Shown piece by piece: positions 63,213 through 64,000 of a DNA stretch of 64,000 bases. The first letter of the stretch is position 1. Each line of letters opens with the position of its first letter. Where the stretch lies: positions 350,881 through 414,880 of the forward strand of contig CAMYOK010000002.1 in assembly GCA_947259995.1 (NCBI GenBank), in the 5' to 3' direction. Source of the DNA: an uncultured Pseudomonadales bacterium. GTDB taxonomy: Bacteria; Pseudomonadota; Gammaproteobacteria; Pseudomonadales; Pseudohongiellaceae. The notes beneath the pieces are model-generated. The model was given only the letters and a program-made list of their open reading frames with translations, was not told the DNA's origin and ran no database searches. A program made the translations under genes and the position numbers.

Positions 63213-64000
63213 ATGACAGCTCCAATTCAGAGCCTTTCCAAAGGGCTCATTTTGCTGCTTGCTGGCGTTTCAGCACTCGGCCCCATCGCTATGCAAATTT
63301 TGCTGCCTGGGATTCCAATTATTAAAGACAGTTTCGCCGTCAGCACCTCGGTGGCACAACTCACGCTAAGTCTATCCATGGCGGCCATCGCCATCGCCAC
63401 GCTGGCCTATGGCCCCCTCTCCGACCGATATGGTCGACGTCCAATCCTGATCACGGGCATCAGCATCACCATCATTGGCTCCATACTGTGCATCATGGCC
63501 CCTACAATAGAGCTGCTCATCGCGGGGCGCATTGTGCAGGCTGCCGGTGGCGCCGTTGGCTTAGTTGTTGCTCGCGCTATAGTGCGCGATGTCTACAATG
63601 CCAGTGAGTCGGCCTCAGTGATCGCGACACTCGTGATGGTGATGGTGGTGATGCCGATGCTCTCACCGGCTGTAGGCGGAGAGTTAATGGTGCGCTTTGA
63701 CTGGCATGCAGTGTTCTACTTGGTTGCTGGGATTGCCACTGCGCTACTAGTATTTCTTCTCATAGCCCTGCCCGAAACGCTACAGGAACCTGTTCCCTTC
63801 ACTGGTGTTGCAAACTTACTGCAGTCCTATTTGAGCTTATTAAAGGACCCTATCTTCAGTGGCTATGGCTACAGCGTCGCCTTCGTCTCGGTAGTCTTCT
63901 TCAGCTTTATCTCCGCCGCTCCGGAGATCATGGTAAGCGTTTTAGAGCGGCCCGCGACTGAGTATGGCTATTACTTCATTAGCATCCCGCTTGGCTTCAT
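63213..64000 (+). CDS. Bcr/CflA-family MFS drug efflux protein (5' part, cut by window end)
   Basis: Open frame from ATG 63213 to the window edge without a stop, about 262 residues visible. An MFS protein with the family A-motif GPLSDRYGRRP (about residues 70-80), the drug:H+ antiporter helix GRIVQAAGGAVGLVVARAIVRD and about eight visible helices. Bcr/CflA members export bicyclomycin, chloramphenicol, sulfonamides or peptides. Starts 14 bases after the TPR gene; a separate promoter is not obvious. Confidence 0.85.
   Translation, partial: MTAPIQSLSKGLILLLAGVSALGPIAMQILLPGIPIIKDSFAVSTSVAQLTLSLSMAAIAIATLAYGPLSDRYGRRPILITGISITIIGSILCIMAPTIELLIAGRIVQAAGGAVGLVVARAIVRDVYNASESASVIATLVMVMVVMPMLSPAVGGELMVRFDWHAVFYLVAGIATALLVFLLIALPETLQEPVPFTGVANLLQSYLSLLKDPIFSGYGYSVAFVSVVFFSFISAAPEIMVSVLERPATEYGYYFISIPLGF

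Overview
The window looks like chromosomal DNA of a marine, mildly halophilic gammaproteobacterium (Cellvibrionales or OM60-like character is my guess). The evidence is a complete ectoine operon, TonB-dependent receptors, many other outer-membrane barrels, a Na+/solute symporter, TRAP and DAACS carriers, and roughly 50% GC with dense gene packing. There are no rRNA genes, no recognisable transposase or integrase, no phage genes and no CRISPR. One tRNA gene is present: tRNA-Arg(TCG) on the minus strand at about 4.1 kb.

Layout. (1) 1-4.1 kb is a low-density accessory stretch ending at the tRNA-Arg. It holds an exported HpcH/HpaI-like protein, a GFA-family protein, a 38-residue microprotein, a kelch-like secreted protein and a repressor plus membrane-protein pair. 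These are separated by three copies of a GGGGTCAG hairpin repeat and two copies of a second hairpin repeat. (2) 4.4-8.5 kb: a TonB receptor, an M48 lipoprotein protease and the DNA glycosylase Tag. (3) 8.5-13 kb: ectR/ectABC and an SSS symporter. (4) 13-22 kb: a degenerate receiver protein, an atypical SDR, a DUF4156-like lipoprotein, a three-gene MMPL/LolA-like/outer-membrane-barrel export set, a DAACS carrier and a ferredoxin-NADP reductase. (5) 22-25 kb: a large TonB receptor. (6) 25.5-35.3 kb: a small coiled-coil protein, then an M16 lipoprotein protease, an ABC exporter pair, a PDZ lipoprotein, two secreted FG-GAP/VCBS proteins and a small membrane protein. Four consecutive ATGA stop/start overlaps link five of these genes; this is the most interesting candidate uncharacterised system here. 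(7) 35-47 kb: outer-membrane proteins, an exported methyltransferase-like protein, a HupE-like pair, DUF5916 and alginate-export-like barrels, a LysE exporter divergent from a MocR regulator, a GST, and a BlaI/BlaR1-like pair. (8) 47-55 kb: CsaA, two tandem Tat-exported dienelactone hydrolases, a CatB-like acetyltransferase, an SpmAB-like membrane protein, a TAXI-TRAP transporter and a TM2 protein. (9) 55-64 kb: a Ca2+/Na+ antiporter, a DUF58/transglutaminase/MoxR/TPR cluster and the 5' part of a Bcr/CflA-type MFS efflux gene cut by the window edge.

How the genes fit together. Osmoprotection (ectABC and the symporter), envelope biogenesis and quality control (M48, M16, MMPL set, MoxR cluster, BlaI/BlaR1-like) and nutrient uptake (TonB receptors, TRAP, DAACS) dominate. 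Regulatory DNA is unusually readable in three places. These are a promoter flanked by two 18-bp operators at 3.82-3.88 kb, four copies of a CTGTAYYGCT motif between lysE and the mocR-like gene at 43.2-43.3 kb, and AGTGTTAA sites around the blaI-like start at 47.15-47.24 kb. All functional assignments come from reading motifs by eye; no database search was run.
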